A DNA stretch of 64,000 bases from NCBI RefSeq assembly GCF_004001065.1, contig NZ_BIML01000023.1, positions 22,745 to 86,744 of the forward strand, read 5' to 3'. Shown one piece after another: positions 28,034 to 37,376 of this stretch. The stretch's first letter is position 1. Each line of letters starts with the position of its first letter. This DNA is from Paenibacillus xylaniclasticus (GTDB lineage Bacteria > Bacillota > Bacilli > Paenibacillales > Paenibacillaceae). The translations under genes were made by a program, and so were the position numbers. The notes under the pieces were generated by a model that saw nothing but the letters and a program-made list of their open reading frames with translations, made no database searches and was not told where the DNA came from.

Positions 28034-28656
28034 GCTTATGGACGTATTTGGCTAAATCACAAGCTGTGTTTATTTTTCTTCCGATTGCGGCTTGCTTGAT
28101 TAGTATTGCCTTGAGGAATCAGACTGCCTTCTCGGCACTCGATTTTCTTGCATTAATCGGATTCTTAACTATTGTATTTCCGGCGGCAGGAATGAATGGA
28201 ACATTAGGTTCATTGCATCAAAAGGAACTGTTCGTCTCCATGCCCATCTCGTCCTTATCGCTTGGGATTGTTCAACCTGTCGTGTGGCTTACAGGCTATG
28301 GAGCTGCTATATCCGGTACATACTATGTAGTTGCCTCAACTGATGAGCGTTCATCGAATGTTGTATTCGCGCTGTTTGCTGCGCAAGCTGCTTTATTCGC
28401 ATTAACTTGTTTCATCATTAATTTATTCAAGAATGCTGCAATTGGATTGAGTCTAGCGCTGATCTATATGATCTTCGGTATGTTTACTACTGGTACCGGA
28501 CAAGGACCTTTATATCTATTTCAATGGTACAGACCTCGGCCATTTACGGCCCCTGATGATTTAATGCTGGGGCAGCTTGTCGGAACGGCTGTACTGCTTG
28601 CTGCCAACTATATCGTTATTAAATATCGAAGCAAGTTTCAACTGCTCCCTTACTAA
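28015..28656 (+). CDS. ABC transporter permease-like membrane protein
   Basis: 213 residues from GTG 28015. It has about six hydrophobic segments (AVFIFLPIAACLISIAL, LDFLALIGFLTIVFPAAG, IVQPVVWLTGYGAAISG, VVFALFAAQAALFALTCFI, IGLSLALIYMIFGMF, LVGTAVLLAANYIVI) and no soluble domain. It is probably the partner half of the 25572 membrane protein in one transporter with the ATPase. No close named family is recognised. A terminator follows. Confidence 0.75.
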   Translation: MVKSIISLWTYLAKSQAVFIFLPIAACLISIALRNQTAFSALDFLALIGFLTIVFPAAGMNGTLGSLHQKELFVSMPISSLSLGIVQPVVWLTGYGAAISGTYYVVASTDERSSNVVFALFAAQAALFALTCFIINLFKNAAIGLSLALIYMIFGMFTTGTGQGPLYLFQWYRPRPFTAPDDLMLGQLVGTAVLLAANYIVIKYRSKFQLLPY

Positions 28657-28673
28657 CCGGTGGGATAACAAAG

Positions 28674-28720
28674 AACTGCCTCTTCCGATAGGAGAAATGT
28701 CGGGACAGGCAGTTTTTTTA
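28674..28720 (+). terminator. Terminator of the ABC transporter operon
   Basis: AACTGCC (28674-28680) pairs with GGCAGTT (28708-28714), followed by seven T. Confidence 0.75.
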
Positions 28721-28776
28721 TTAGGGAGGAACGACTTCGAATTCAATAATCATCAAGTTTTGACAATCGTTGGTCA

Positions 28777-28806
28777 TTGACGATCGCGTGTCCAGTCTTT
28801 TACAAT
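28777..28806 (+). promoter_or_regulatory. Sigma-A promoter of the HPP-like gene
   Basis: TTGACG (28777-28782), 18-base spacer, TACAAT (28801-28806). Each box differs from consensus at one base. It lies 69 bases before the start codon. Confidence 0.6.
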
Positions 28807-28874
28807 GTATCTAGTCATTTAGTCCCTTCAGGATAATTTTTCCTACTATGGGGTATTAGAAAGAAAGGCCGATT

Positions 28875-29351
28875 ATGTCTAGAATTAGAGCAGTTGCAGT
28901 AAGCTTTTATTTAATGGTCGTGTATTGGGTATCATCGCATTTTCCAGATGCGCATACGTTGTTTTTTCCGACACTTGGTGCGTTCTGTTTATTATTCATG
29001 ACTCGGGCGTTCGAACGGAAAACGTGGACTCGGATAAGCTTCGGCGCTGTCATTGGCTCCACAGTCGGCACGATGCTTTATTCGATTAACGCGGGACCAG
29101 TTACGTTCTTCATTAATGCATTGTTGATGATCGGGCTTATTACGCGGATGAAATGGAATGCCCCGCCGATTATGGCGGTATCGTTCATTCCTTATTTCTC
29201 GCACCCGTCTGCAGTATGGGTGCTGCCGATTTCGGTCGCGTTGTCGCTGTTAGGGCTGATCGCGACGCTATGGCTGACGGAGACGCTGGAGCAGGGCTTT
29301 GTCGCTAGAAGGAGCAAGCAAATAAATATGGAGATGGAATCCGGAATGTAA
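28875..29351 (+). CDS. HPP-family-like membrane protein
   Basis: 158 residues with four or five hydrophobic segments (AVAVSFYLMVVYWVS, LGAFCLLFMT, ISFGAVIGSTVGTMLY, VTFFINALLMIGLIT, LPISVALSLLGLIATLWL). The segment LFFPTLGAFCLLF and the order of helices resemble the HPP family, which includes nitrite transporters of chloroplasts and cyanobacteria; the exact HPP motif is not clear. AAAGG precedes ATG 28875. The ligand is unknown. Confidence 0.55.
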   Translation: MSRIRAVAVSFYLMVVYWVSSHFPDAHTLFFPTLGAFCLLFMTRAFERKTWTRISFGAVIGSTVGTMLYSINAGPVTFFINALLMIGLITRMKWNAPPIMAVSFIPYFSHPSAVWVLPISVALSLLGLIATLWLTETLEQGFVARRSKQINMEMESGM

Positions 29352-29501
29352 GGGCCGGAATGATATTGTCCATACCAATTATCATATCTACATATTGGGT
29401 TTAATTGAATGTATTACGCCATATTGCGTGAAGGGTTCGTCGGAAAACGAGGAGAGACAGGTGGGAATGGCGTGTCAATTAGACAAGGTGAAGGCAGCGG
29501 T

Positions 29502-30761
29502 ATGTTCTATAAATGGAAGAGCTTAAAGCTCGCTGCTTTGCTGGCAGTACTGCTAGTGCTGTCAGCTCCTTCATATACCGTGAATGCGGAGATTGCGGCA
29601 GACAGTCAAGAGCAGTCGAAGCAGGTGGAGGAGATTGAGCCTCCCATTCTTCAATCGGAAGCAGCGATCCTGATCGATGCGCGGTCCGGTATGACGATGT
29701 ATGAGAAAAATAAATCGGAGAAGCTGTATCCGGCTAGTATTACGAAGATTGTAACGGCTATCGTTGCAATGGAGCACTCGGCTTTATCTGATACTGTAAC
29801 CGTTTCCAAGGCGGCTCGTTGGGAAGAGGGTACTCGCGTCTATTTGGAAGAGGGAGAGCAGATGTCGATGGAGCAGCTGCTGCAGGGCTTGATGATTAAT
29901 TCGGGCAACGATGCAGCGACTGCTATCGCTGAACATATCGATGGGTCGAACGAAGCGTTCGCGCAGCGAATGACGGCGTTCGTGCGGGAGAAGGCCGGGG
30001 CGATGAACAGCCAGTTCCGCAATCCGCACGGGCTGCCGGATGAAGAGCACTACACGACGGCGGAAGATATGGCGCGTATTGCGCAGTATGCAATGCGTAA
30101 TGAGAAGTTCCGAGAGATCGTCGGGACGAAGCGGGTGGCTTGGAACGGTCAGTCGTGGCAGACGACGCTGGTGAATCATAACAAGCTGCTCGGCTCCTAC
30201 GAAGGCGCGACCGGAATTAAGAACGGCTACACGCAGGCGGCGGGCTCTACGCTTGTCGCGTCAGCAGAGCGCAACGGCATGGAGCTAATTGCTGTTATCT
30301 TGAAGGCACCGACGTCGAATCAGCTGTATACTGAGATGAGAAGCCTTCTAGATTACGGCTTTGCTGCTTACGAGCCAAAGCTGCTGTTCGATGAGAGTGA
30401 GACGTATCGGATGAACGGTATGCCAGCAGTCTCCTATATAGCGGAGGAGCCGATCTGGGCCGTTGTTCCGAAGGGCGAGACGCCGAAAATTATCGTTGAC
30501 ACGACAGGAGTTGTAAGGATTCTGACCTCGCACGGCTTGGAAGAAGCCGGCCGTTTCCAGGTGAGTCATGAAGAAGCAGAAGTGAGGACACTGGCAGCTC
30601 GGGTGAATGCGGGCGAGGTGTCGAGTATGTCTGCTGCTACTAAGGACGGTTCGAACGGTGCAATGATCGGTTCGATGATCGGGCTATGTCTTCTCGCTGC
30701 AATCGGGATTGTGTTGTATAGGTATCGGATTAAACGAAAGAATAATATGCTGGAGCCTTAA
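29502..30761 (+). CDS. dacF: D-alanyl-D-alanine carboxypeptidase, PBP5/DacF type
   Basis: 419 residues from ATG 29502, chosen because it puts the signal peptide (MFYKWKSLKLAALLAVLLVL, cleavage near VNA) at the N-terminus; an ATG at 29409 would add 31 unrelated residues. The enzyme trims the terminal D-Ala of peptidoglycan stem peptides. Active-site motifs: Ser79-Ile-Thr-Lys82, Ser134-Gly-Asn136 and KNG at 240-242, where most relatives have KTG. A C-terminal hydrophobic segment (MIGLCLLAAIGIVLY) followed by basic residues anchors it. The dacF symbol is by similarity; dacB/dacA-type naming is possible. Confidence 0.88.
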   Translation: MFYKWKSLKLAALLAVLLVLSAPSYTVNAEIAADSQEQSKQVEEIEPPILQSEAAILIDARSGMTMYEKNKSEKLYPASITKIVTAIVAMEHSALSDTVTVSKAARWEEGTRVYLEEGEQMSMEQLLQGLMINSGNDAATAIAEHIDGSNEAFAQRMTAFVREKAGAMNSQFRNPHGLPDEEHYTTAEDMARIAQYAMRNEKFREIVGTKRVAWNGQSWQTTLVNHNKLLGSYEGATGIKNGYTQAAGSTLVASAERNGMELIAVILKAPTSNQLYTEMRSLLDYGFAAYEPKLLFDESETYRMNGMPAVSYIAEEPIWAVVPKGETPKIIVDTTGVVRILTSHGLEEAGRFQVSHEEAEVRTLAARVNAGEVSSMSAATKDGSNGAMIGSMIGLCLLAAIGIVLYRYRIKRKNNMLEP

Positions 30762-30787
30762 TTCATGTTAGGAGCTTTCCATTAAGT

Positions 30788-30843
30788 AAAGGTTGGGTGG
30801 AAAACAATAGAATTGTTTTCTGTCCAACCTTTGTTCGTTTCGG
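30788..30843 (+). terminator. Hairpin terminator after the carboxypeptidase
   Basis: AAAGGTTGG (30788-30796) pairs with CCAACCTTT (30834-30842), with an inner GAAAACAAT / ATTGTTTTC stem. The shape is very like the odhAB terminator. The T-run is interrupted. Confidence 0.75.
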
Positions 30844-30927
30844 CTGTATAGACTTTCACGGAAGTGTGTAACGAATGTATGATGTGTAGGAATTTCTCCG
30901 TACTCCGTACAATGAGTGAAGAGGTGT

Positions 30928-31512
30928 CTAAGCCTCTGCTGCTTTCGTACAAGGTGCCGGTTCAGGTGCTGGTGCAGATGCCGCTGAGCATGAGGCTTGC
31001 AGGCGGCGGGTGGTATCGGTATGGAAGCGGTCCGTCTGCAGCAGAAGCGTCGGCTTGCCTGTCGGCCCGTCTTCCAGCGCGACCGCTTTCAGTCCCGCAC
31101 GGAAGAACAGCCGCAGGCTTGCCGTGTTGTCGGCAGAGACATGGCAGCACAGCTCGCCGAATGTCTCTACCAGCTTGCGAATAAGCGCAAGTCCGACGCC
31201 TTGACCGCGAGCCTTAGGATGGACGACGACAAGGCAGGCTTGACGTCCGGCGTCGGCAGCAAAAGCGAAACCAAGCAGCTCACTTCGATGATATGCGATG
31301 ACGGCAGCGAACGTAGGTGCCGTTCGAGCAGGCGCATAAGGCGGAGAGGACGTGACTTCTTGTACGGCTAAGATGGGTCCCTCACCGCCAGTACCGAGTA
31401 TGGTGCGTAGTCCGCTAGTCGTCAGCCGTCGTTCGCCATAACGTAGTGCGAATCGATACAGACGGTTTCGCCAGAGCGGCCACTGTGCCGGTCTTAGCCG
31501 TACGATATCCAT
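30928..31512 (-). CDS. GNAT-family N-acetyltransferase
   Basis: 194 residues from ATG 31512, seven bases after GGAGG. The CoA-binding segment is LVVVHPKARGQGVGLALIRKLVE, followed by CHVSADNTASLRLFFRAGLKAV, both standard GNAT motifs. The C-terminal 25 residues are Ala/Pro-rich and probably disordered. Last gene of the five-gene YheC/YheD operon, one base after the stop of the preceding gene, which suggests a role with that group, but the substrate is unknown. Confidence 0.85.
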   Translation of the reverse strand: MDIVRLRPAQWPLWRNRLYRFALRYGERRLTTSGLRTILGTGGEGPILAVQEVTSSPPYAPARTAPTFAAVIAYHRSELLGFAFAADAGRQACLVVVHPKARGQGVGLALIRKLVETFGELCCHVSADNTASLRLFFRAGLKAVALEDGPTGKPTLLLQTDRFHTDTTRRLQASCSAASAPAPEPAPCTKAAEA

Positions 31513-31513
31513 C

Positions 31514-32677
31514 TTATGCACCTCCAAGCTTCGCTTTTTTCTTGCTGTATAAGAATAAGCCGTAGTGAAAAATTCGCTCCAGCGATTTTTTGCGGATGTG
31601 CGGCTCGTCGAACTTCATTGGCTTGGAGTTCGCCTCGAAGAACCAGACGTTACCTGTTTCATCCACCCCTAGATCCATCGACATCTCGCCCAGCTCCATG
31701 CCCGAAGCACGCTCGATCTGCTTGGCGATGAGCAGCGCTGTATTTTTCGCCTTAATCATAATGATCTTGGCTCTCTCCTCACCAAAGGCTTTGATGAGCA
31801 GCTTCTCTGGGTCCTCGATGCTGCCGCCGCGCGGAACATGAGTCGTAATGCTTAGCGAACCCGCTACACGGGCGCCGATGCCGGTAATGTCCCATTGGCC
31901 GCGCTGATTTTTCTGCACGAGCGCCCGCAGGTCGAACCGCCGGTCGTTCACCGAGGCGAGCGGTATGCCCTGCTGTGCAATGTAGGCTTCGCCTAAGCTT
32001 TGCTTGCGGATTCGCGTCCACAGCTTCGGAATCGTCGAGCAATTGTACGTAATGCTCTTCTTATCCTCTTGTATTCGCAGACGGTAGGGCAAATGCTTCT
32101 CCGGCTCTACCTTAATGGTCATGATGCCTTTACCTGCTTTGCCGCTGACTGGCTTCAAATATAAATAAGGATGCTTGCGGATCAGGCGGGATAGCCCAGA
32201 GCAGGATACCATTCGGCGTGTCGTCGGAATGTACGGCTTCGTCGTTTTGGACATTTTAAGCCATTCGAACAAATTCCATTTGTTAAAAAAAGTTGGATTA
32301 AACAGCTGCGTATTCGGATTTCGCATACAGCTCTCGATCTTGCCTTTGACCGAAGGGAGTATCTCATCCTCGCGCTGCGGTATCCGGTTATAAATAACGT
32401 CCGGGAATGGGAACAGCTGCTCATACCATACTTCCTTCTGTTCGTCGTAGGTAAAGCCTTTGAGCTGTTTCTTGGAGAAGTTCAAATGCTTAGTCGTCAG
32501 CACATAGACGATGAAGCCCATTCTGCGGCCGGTCCGTAGAAGGTCGGCGAAATTTTCCCGGTTACCGCGAAATAAGAGGATATCGTCTTCAATGGTTAGA
32601 ATGGCCATAACGGGACGCTTCGTGTGTAATTCGACCGATTTCGATTTCGCTTCGATGACCAAATCAGGCTGTTCCAT
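31514..32677 (-). CDS. YheC/YheD-family protein (ATP-grasp, endospore coat-associated)
   Basis: 387 residues. The family has an ATP-grasp fold and is linked to the spore coat in Bacillus (YheC, YheD); the reaction is unknown. Visible: YNRIPQRED, YLKPVSGKAGKGIMTIKV for phosphate binding, DLRALVQKNQRGQWDITGIGARVAG and the metal-binding end GEMSMDLGVDETGNVWFFEANSKP. GGGAGG precedes ATG 32677, overlapping the end of the preceding paralogue by 14 bases. It lacks most of the N-terminal beta domain of the larger paralogues. Fourth gene of the operon. Confidence 0.88.
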   Translation of the reverse strand: MEQPDLVIEAKSKSVELHTKRPVMAILTIEDDILLFRGNRENFADLLRTGRRMGFIVYVLTTKHLNFSKKQLKGFTYDEQKEVWYEQLFPFPDVIYNRIPQREDEILPSVKGKIESCMRNPNTQLFNPTFFNKWNLFEWLKMSKTTKPYIPTTRRMVSCSGLSRLIRKHPYLYLKPVSGKAGKGIMTIKVEPEKHLPYRLRIQEDKKSITYNCSTIPKLWTRIRKQSLGEAYIAQQGIPLASVNDRRFDLRALVQKNQRGQWDITGIGARVAGSLSITTHVPRGGSIEDPEKLLIKAFGEERAKIIMIKAKNTALLIAKQIERASGMELGEMSMDLGVDETGNVWFFEANSKPMKFDEPHIRKKSLERIFHYGLFLYSKKKAKLGGA

Positions 32678-34049
32678 CCGCTTTTCCTCCCTGGAATCGG
32701 CTGAGGTATAAGCAGTGGTCCAAAATATAGGATAGCGATGCGCGGCCTTGCTCCCTTAATGCAGGATGTTTAAAGATGGAGCGGCCTGGCTTCGCGTTCG
32801 CCTCGAACATCCATACCTCGCCGTCTTTGTCGATACCGATATCAAGACCAAGCTCGCCCAGGCGGTGAGGATAGTTGCGTTCGATCGCTTCGCACATCTT
32901 GATCGAAACCTGCTTCGCTTTCTCCAATATTTCGTTAGCTTTGTCGCCGAACACTCGGTTCAGCGCCTGCTCCGGCGTCATGAGCGAGCCGCCGTTCTTA
33001 ATATGCGTCGTCACGCTGCCGCGGCCTGCCTTCTTGGCGCCTATGCCTGCTGTCACCCATTCGTTCTTGCCGTTCTTGTGCATATGGAATCGAAAATCGA
33101 TTGGGCAGCCGTCGATCTCGATCAGGCGAATGCCTTGCTGGCTTACGTAATTGCTTAGTGTAATGCCATGACGTGCCTGCAGCATCCGCATCAAGCTGTT
33201 AAAGTTGGAGAACCGAAGCAGCACGTTTCTGCCGCCTCTGCGGAAGCGGGCGAAATAACCACGTTTGGGCTGATACGTTAGTCTATAGATGCCGACGCCG
33301 AAGCTGCCGCCTGTCGGCTTGAAATAGAGGAAGCCGTGCTTCTCGAGCATTTCTTTTATTTTCTCAGCGCTTGGCCTGGAGACGGAGTCGGGCAAGTGCT
33401 TCAATGCTTCTACGTCGTTGTCGAGTATGCGGTATATATCGGATTTATTAAAAAACGTCCAATTAAAATACGGGATTTTGCGCTTGGTGAACCGCTCGCG
33501 GAATGCTGCAATTTCTGCTGACGTCTCTGCTCTGCGATTCGGCAGACGATTGTAGACAACATCGGGCAGCGGCACGACGCGTCTAACCCAGCTGCCGTTC
33601 GCATTCAGAAAATAGCCGTTAATCGTTTCCTGCTGCCAGTTCACATCTCTAGGCGCGAAAGCAAAGAAATAAGCTTTTTTCTCGCCTGCCCGCAGCAGCT
33701 GGCGAATAAAGCCGGTGTTGCTGCCGAACGGATTCGTCTCGGTACGGTAGGTCGAGTCGCAGAGCACGCCGACCAATGGACCGAGCTGGAGCTCGTTGTT
33801 GCCGTCCTGAAGCAGGTAGACGCTGCCTGTCTTCGGGACGCGAATCGATTGGCGGACACCTGCGGATAAGTAGACGTGATGACCGGATCGTTTGAGCGGT
33901 CTCACCGCTGCTTTAATGATCTCATTGCCGAGCTTGATATGGACCGTTTTTTTGCCTGCAAGATTCAGCGACTTCAGCACCGGATTCGATAGGTAGACGA
34001 CACGGTCGGATTGTTGCGAGAATTGCACGTTACATAATGTCAAACTCAT
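32664..34049 (-). CDS. YheC/YheD-family protein (ATP-grasp, endospore coat-associated)
   Basis: 461 residues from ATG 34049, set by AGGAGG; the frame is open 70 codons further but only through the neighbour. The N-terminal 115 residues form the beta domain typical of full-length members (MSLTLCNVQFSQQSDRVVYL, LGNEIIKAAVRP). The ATP-grasp part has YNRLPNRR, YFKPTGGSFGVGIYRL, DFRFHMHKNGKNEWVTAGIGAK and GELGLDIGIDKDGEVWMFEANAKPG. Third gene of the operon; its ATG overlaps the upstream stop by four bases (ATGA), so translation is coupled. Confidence 0.9.
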   Translation of the reverse strand: MSLTLCNVQFSQQSDRVVYLSNPVLKSLNLAGKKTVHIKLGNEIIKAAVRPLKRSGHHVYLSAGVRQSIRVPKTGSVYLLQDGNNELQLGPLVGVLCDSTYRTETNPFGSNTGFIRQLLRAGEKKAYFFAFAPRDVNWQQETINGYFLNANGSWVRRVVPLPDVVYNRLPNRRAETSAEIAAFRERFTKRKIPYFNWTFFNKSDIYRILDNDVEALKHLPDSVSRPSAEKIKEMLEKHGFLYFKPTGGSFGVGIYRLTYQPKRGYFARFRRGGRNVLLRFSNFNSLMRMLQARHGITLSNYVSQQGIRLIEIDGCPIDFRFHMHKNGKNEWVTAGIGAKKAGRGSVTTHIKNGGSLMTPEQALNRVFGDKANEILEKAKQVSIKMCEAIERNYPHRLGELGLDIGIDKDGEVWMFEANAKPGRSIFKHPALREQGRASLSYILDHCLYLSRFQGGKADGTA

Positions 34050-35266
34050 GGATGAACCTCCTGAACGTAGTCCGATGGGAAGAGTGCGTATCGGTTGCTG
34101 CGGGTAATGGTGTTCACCGAATACAGGTTCGGTGTTTTGCAATCTGCCAGTTTGCGTGCATAAGCGAGCAGGCGGGTGTAAGACAGCCGCTCTGTCTGTT
34201 CTTCTTCGATGAGCTTGAACGATTGCCGTCCGGGCTTCGAATTGGCTTCCAGCAGCCATAGCTTCCCGTCCGGCGAAAGTCCGAAATCAAAGCCGAACTC
34301 AGCAAATCTGCCGAAATGCTGTTCAATGATACCTGCTGCGCGTAGACCGGCCTCTTGAATCGACTTCAGCAAAGTATGCGCCTTACTGTTTCCGTATAGC
34401 TGAGTTAACCGGGCTTCGGCGCGATCAGCGGTCCCGCCGCCATGCAGATTAGAGGTCACGCTGCCGACATGGCCGATTCGGCATACCGCACCGGTAACGA
34501 CCCATTGGCTGCGGTGGTTCTTCTGAACGAGCAGCCTTACATCGTGTGGCTTGCCCTGTGAATCGGTCAGCGGCAACAATGGCTGCGTCAGATAGCGGCG
34601 CGGACCGATGAACCGATCGATTAACCTGAATGATTGATGGTCATCCTTCGGGGTGAAGCGGAACGTCCGATTGCTTCTTGTACGACCTTCGATCGTAATT
34701 GCGCCTTGCGTGTCTTTGCGTACACAGATTGCGCCGCGTCCTTGTGTCCCGCTAGACGGCTTAAGGAACAACCCTTGCGGATAATGAATCAGCCGCATCG
34801 GAAGCTCTTCACTTCTATACAGCCATGTAGGAGCCAGTATGGAAGAGAGGAGAGGGTCGCTGTTCAGAGCTTGATGGACAGTCCATTTGCCAGGAAGCCC
34901 GCTGCTTAGCGACAATGCGCCGGCTTCCTTCAATGCACGAAGCGCAATTCGGCATTGAAGCCGCTGTCGACCGCTGGCAGCAAAGCTCCTGTCATAGACG
35001 AGTGTGGGGATATCGGTAAGGCTGCAGTGCTTCCATTTGCCGTCCTTCAGCTCGAAGCCGACCAGCTTGCCGGTCTGCAGGCTGATGCAACTGTCAGCAT
35101 CGATGACGACAACGCGCATTCGCTGCTGTGCTCCGGCAGCTGCGAGCATTCGGCACAGCCGATCCTCCGGCATACGAAGCATGGGCGTCGCATGCTCCAC
35201 CGCCTCTAAAGGCCTGGAGGGCAGCTTAGTGACGAGTACGGCGATCGTTCGTAGAGTCCGGTCCAT
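34046..35266 (-). CDS. YheC/YheD-family protein (ATP-grasp, endospore coat-associated)
   Basis: 406 residues from ATG 35266, with GGAGG upstream. The N-terminal part differs from the other paralogues (TIAVLVTKLPSRPLEAVEHAT, with VVVIDADSC), so it may bind a different partner. The ATP-grasp part has LFLKPSSGTQGRGAICV, DVRLLVQKNHRSQWVVTGAVCRIG and AEFGFDFGLSPDGKLWLLEANSKPG. Second gene of the operon, 15 bases after the first. The start of the ATP-grasp part (VYDRSF) is less conserved than YNR in the others. Confidence 0.85.
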   Translation of the reverse strand: MDRTLRTIAVLVTKLPSRPLEAVEHATPMLRMPEDRLCRMLAAAGAQQRMRVVVIDADSCISLQTGKLVGFELKDGKWKHCSLTDIPTLVYDRSFAASGRQRLQCRIALRALKEAGALSLSSGLPGKWTVHQALNSDPLLSSILAPTWLYRSEELPMRLIHYPQGLFLKPSSGTQGRGAICVRKDTQGAITIEGRTRSNRTFRFTPKDDHQSFRLIDRFIGPRRYLTQPLLPLTDSQGKPHDVRLLVQKNHRSQWVVTGAVCRIGHVGSVTSNLHGGGTADRAEARLTQLYGNSKAHTLLKSIQEAGLRAAGIIEQHFGRFAEFGFDFGLSPDGKLWLLEANSKPGRQSFKLIEEEQTERLSYTRLLAYARKLADCKTPNLYSVNTITRSNRYALFPSDYVQEVHP

Positions 35267-35281
35267 AAGAGACCTCCAGAA

Positions 35282-36649
35282 TTAGAAGCCGGACAAATAC
35301 CGGCTGTATTGGATCATTCGAAGCACGGAAGGGCGAATTTTTTGCTCGGTCAGCGGCGTATTATCACTCTTAGAGGGCTTAGAGTTGACCTCCAGCAGCC
35401 AGACGCGCCCGCTCGTATCGATAGCAAGATCGATACCGAGCTCACCGAAGTGGGAAGGAATATGCTTATCAACGCCTTCCGCAATTTCAAGCGCTGCCTT
35501 CTGAAGCCGTGATGGCGCCTCCTGTCGGCCTGTAATAAGATTCGAGCGTCCGATCGCTTCACGAACCGTGCTGAGCGTACCGCCCCTTGCTAAGTTGGAG
35601 ACGAAATGTGTGCCGCCTGCCGTTCGTGCAACGATCGAGGTAACGGTCCATTTGCCGGCAGCATTCTTCTGAACAAGAGCTCGGAAGTCGACTGGCCGTT
35701 TGCTGATATCAATCAGCGTCAGCCCTTGCTGCACCTGATATCGGACGGTCCGCATCTTGCCGCTGATCGCGGAGAACAGCTTTAGCAGACTGGCGTAATG
35801 CTGCTTGCGGGAGCCAGCGGATGTCGTAAACATAGCGAGAAAGCTGTCGTTCTCAAGTCTCGTAATTTTAATAATCCCTTTACCGAGACTGCCGCGAATC
35901 GGCTTCAGAAATACGTTATCGTACTTCGCACACATCGCCTTCAGCATGGTGAAGCTACGGAGAAGATGAGATTCTGGCAAATACTTCGTTAAGGCAGGAT
36001 CGCGCTTCAGTGCATCGAATACCTCGTGCTTGTCGAGAAATTTCTCATTGAACACTTGAGCGGAATGCTGCTGCTTTACTTCCTTCAGAAACTGTTGGAT
36101 ACGCGGCTTGCTTTCCAGCTTGCGTGAAGTAATCCGATTGTTCACGATGTCGGGGATCGGCAGCGTCATTTTTTTCCACGCGTTGTGATACACCCAGCCC
36201 TCGACTGAATCTGAATCGTCGGGAATCCCGTTCGGCGTGAAAAAAAAGACGTGCGCCCCTTGCTCCGCGCAGCCGTCAACCAGTTCTTTGCAAAACAACG
36301 TGATCGGTCCGAACGGCCGATCGGGTATTTTCGGGTAATCGCGGCTGATCATTACGCCGATAATTGGACCAAGCGAGAGCGTTGATGTTTTCTCGGAATA
36401 GTGAAGGCGGAGTGTAGCGCTGCTTCCCAGCCCGACTCGCCGCGCTAGGCTTTGACTAATCCGCATGCCGCCATAACGGGCGATCGAAATCACCTTCACT
36501 GGCTGCCGATAAGAGCCCAGCTTCAGCATAATCGGTTGGCCTAACGGAATTTTCCATTGTTTCAGGTACGATTCGCCCAGCGTGATCGCATCGTCAGGCA
36601 GCAGGCCAGAGCTTACCGTCTGGACGGCGACTTTGGATTTCGGCATCAT
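35282..36649 (-). CDS. YheC/YheD-family protein (ATP-grasp, endospore coat-associated)
   Basis: 455 residues from ATG 36649, set by AAGGAG six bases upstream; the frame opens 13 codons earlier without a site. N-terminal beta domain (LGESYLKQWKIPLGQPIMLK), middle NNRITSRK, ATP-grasp motifs VFLKPIRGSLGKGIIKITR, DFRALVQKNAAGKWTVTSIVARTAG and GELGIDLAIDTSGRVWLLEVNSKP. This is the promoter-proximal gene of the five-gene minus-strand operon and the closest match to the YheD-type length. Confidence 0.9.
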   Translation of the reverse strand: MMPKSKVAVQTVSSGLLPDDAITLGESYLKQWKIPLGQPIMLKLGSYRQPVKVISIARYGGMRISQSLARRVGLGSSATLRLHYSEKTSTLSLGPIIGVMISRDYPKIPDRPFGPITLFCKELVDGCAEQGAHVFFFTPNGIPDDSDSVEGWVYHNAWKKMTLPIPDIVNNRITSRKLESKPRIQQFLKEVKQQHSAQVFNEKFLDKHEVFDALKRDPALTKYLPESHLLRSFTMLKAMCAKYDNVFLKPIRGSLGKGIIKITRLENDSFLAMFTTSAGSRKQHYASLLKLFSAISGKMRTVRYQVQQGLTLIDISKRPVDFRALVQKNAAGKWTVTSIVARTAGGTHFVSNLARGGTLSTVREAIGRSNLITGRQEAPSRLQKAALEIAEGVDKHIPSHFGELGIDLAIDTSGRVWLLEVNSKPSKSDNTPLTEQKIRPSVLRMIQYSRYLSGF

Positions 36650-36905
36650 AAATCTCCTTCCAAGCGGGAGAATGACGTTGATTAGCAAGATTCTGGGTGT
36701 TTTACACGAATTACTTCATCATATGAGGACATATATACCTTGGTGATTAGCTGGCGGGCTAAAGAAGGATGATATTGTGCCCAACATAGGGGATGGACTT
36801 TCCTTTTGAGAGCATTTGGCGGTTATGACTTGGCTGTACTGTACGCAAGGTGGTATGATCGAATTAACAATACTTGTGAATCGTGCGAATGAGGAGCGGA
36901 TCGAA

Positions 36906-37241
36906 TTGAATGTATATGACAAAGCGTATGAGCTTGCAAAGTCGCTTCGCGAAAGCACGGAGGCGCAAATGCTCGCTGAGGCCAAGTCGGCAGTGAAGGG
37001 TGAATCGGAAGCAAGCCGGATGCTTGGCGATTTTCTAGAACGGCAGCATGAGCTTCAGCACCGGATGATGAGCGGAGAAGAGCCGACGCCGGCTGAATTA
37101 GAAACGATAAGCAGGCTATATGAAGTCATTGCGATGAATCAGCTCATTAGTCAATACTTTGAGGCCGAGCGGCAGTTTGCCGTTATGTTCGACGATGTGA
37201 ACCGGATCTTGACCGAAGGGCTCAAGTCCGTACTGGAGTAA
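36906..37241 (+). CDS. yheA: YlbF/YmcA-family protein, YheA type
   Basis: 111 residues from TTG 36906, nine bases after GAGGAG (36891-36896). It is an all-helical member of the YlbF family (NVYDKAYELAKSLRESTEA, MLGDFLERQHELQHRMMSGEEPTPAEL, FEAERQFAVMFDDVNRILTEGL), with length and start matching YheA of Bacillus rather than YlbF or YmcA. The family acts through protein contacts, and YlbF/YmcA/YaaT affect RNA processing and sporulation; the job of YheA is unclear. It is divergent from the YheC/YheD operon, the same neighbourhood as in B. subtilis. Confidence 0.85.
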   Translation: MNVYDKAYELAKSLRESTEAQMLAEAKSAVKGESEASRMLGDFLERQHELQHRMMSGEEPTPAELETISRLYEVIAMNQLISQYFEAERQFAVMFDDVNRILTEGLKSVLE

Positions 37242-37376
37242 CGACAGGTCGTCTGTCAAAGAACATCGTCGCTGCGGTCTATCAAGGTAATCTTCCGCAT
37301 ACTAATAGGGACAAGGGGCGAATTGGCTCCGGCAGCCGTGGGATAGGCTGCCTTCTGAAGCGGGGAGGATATACCG

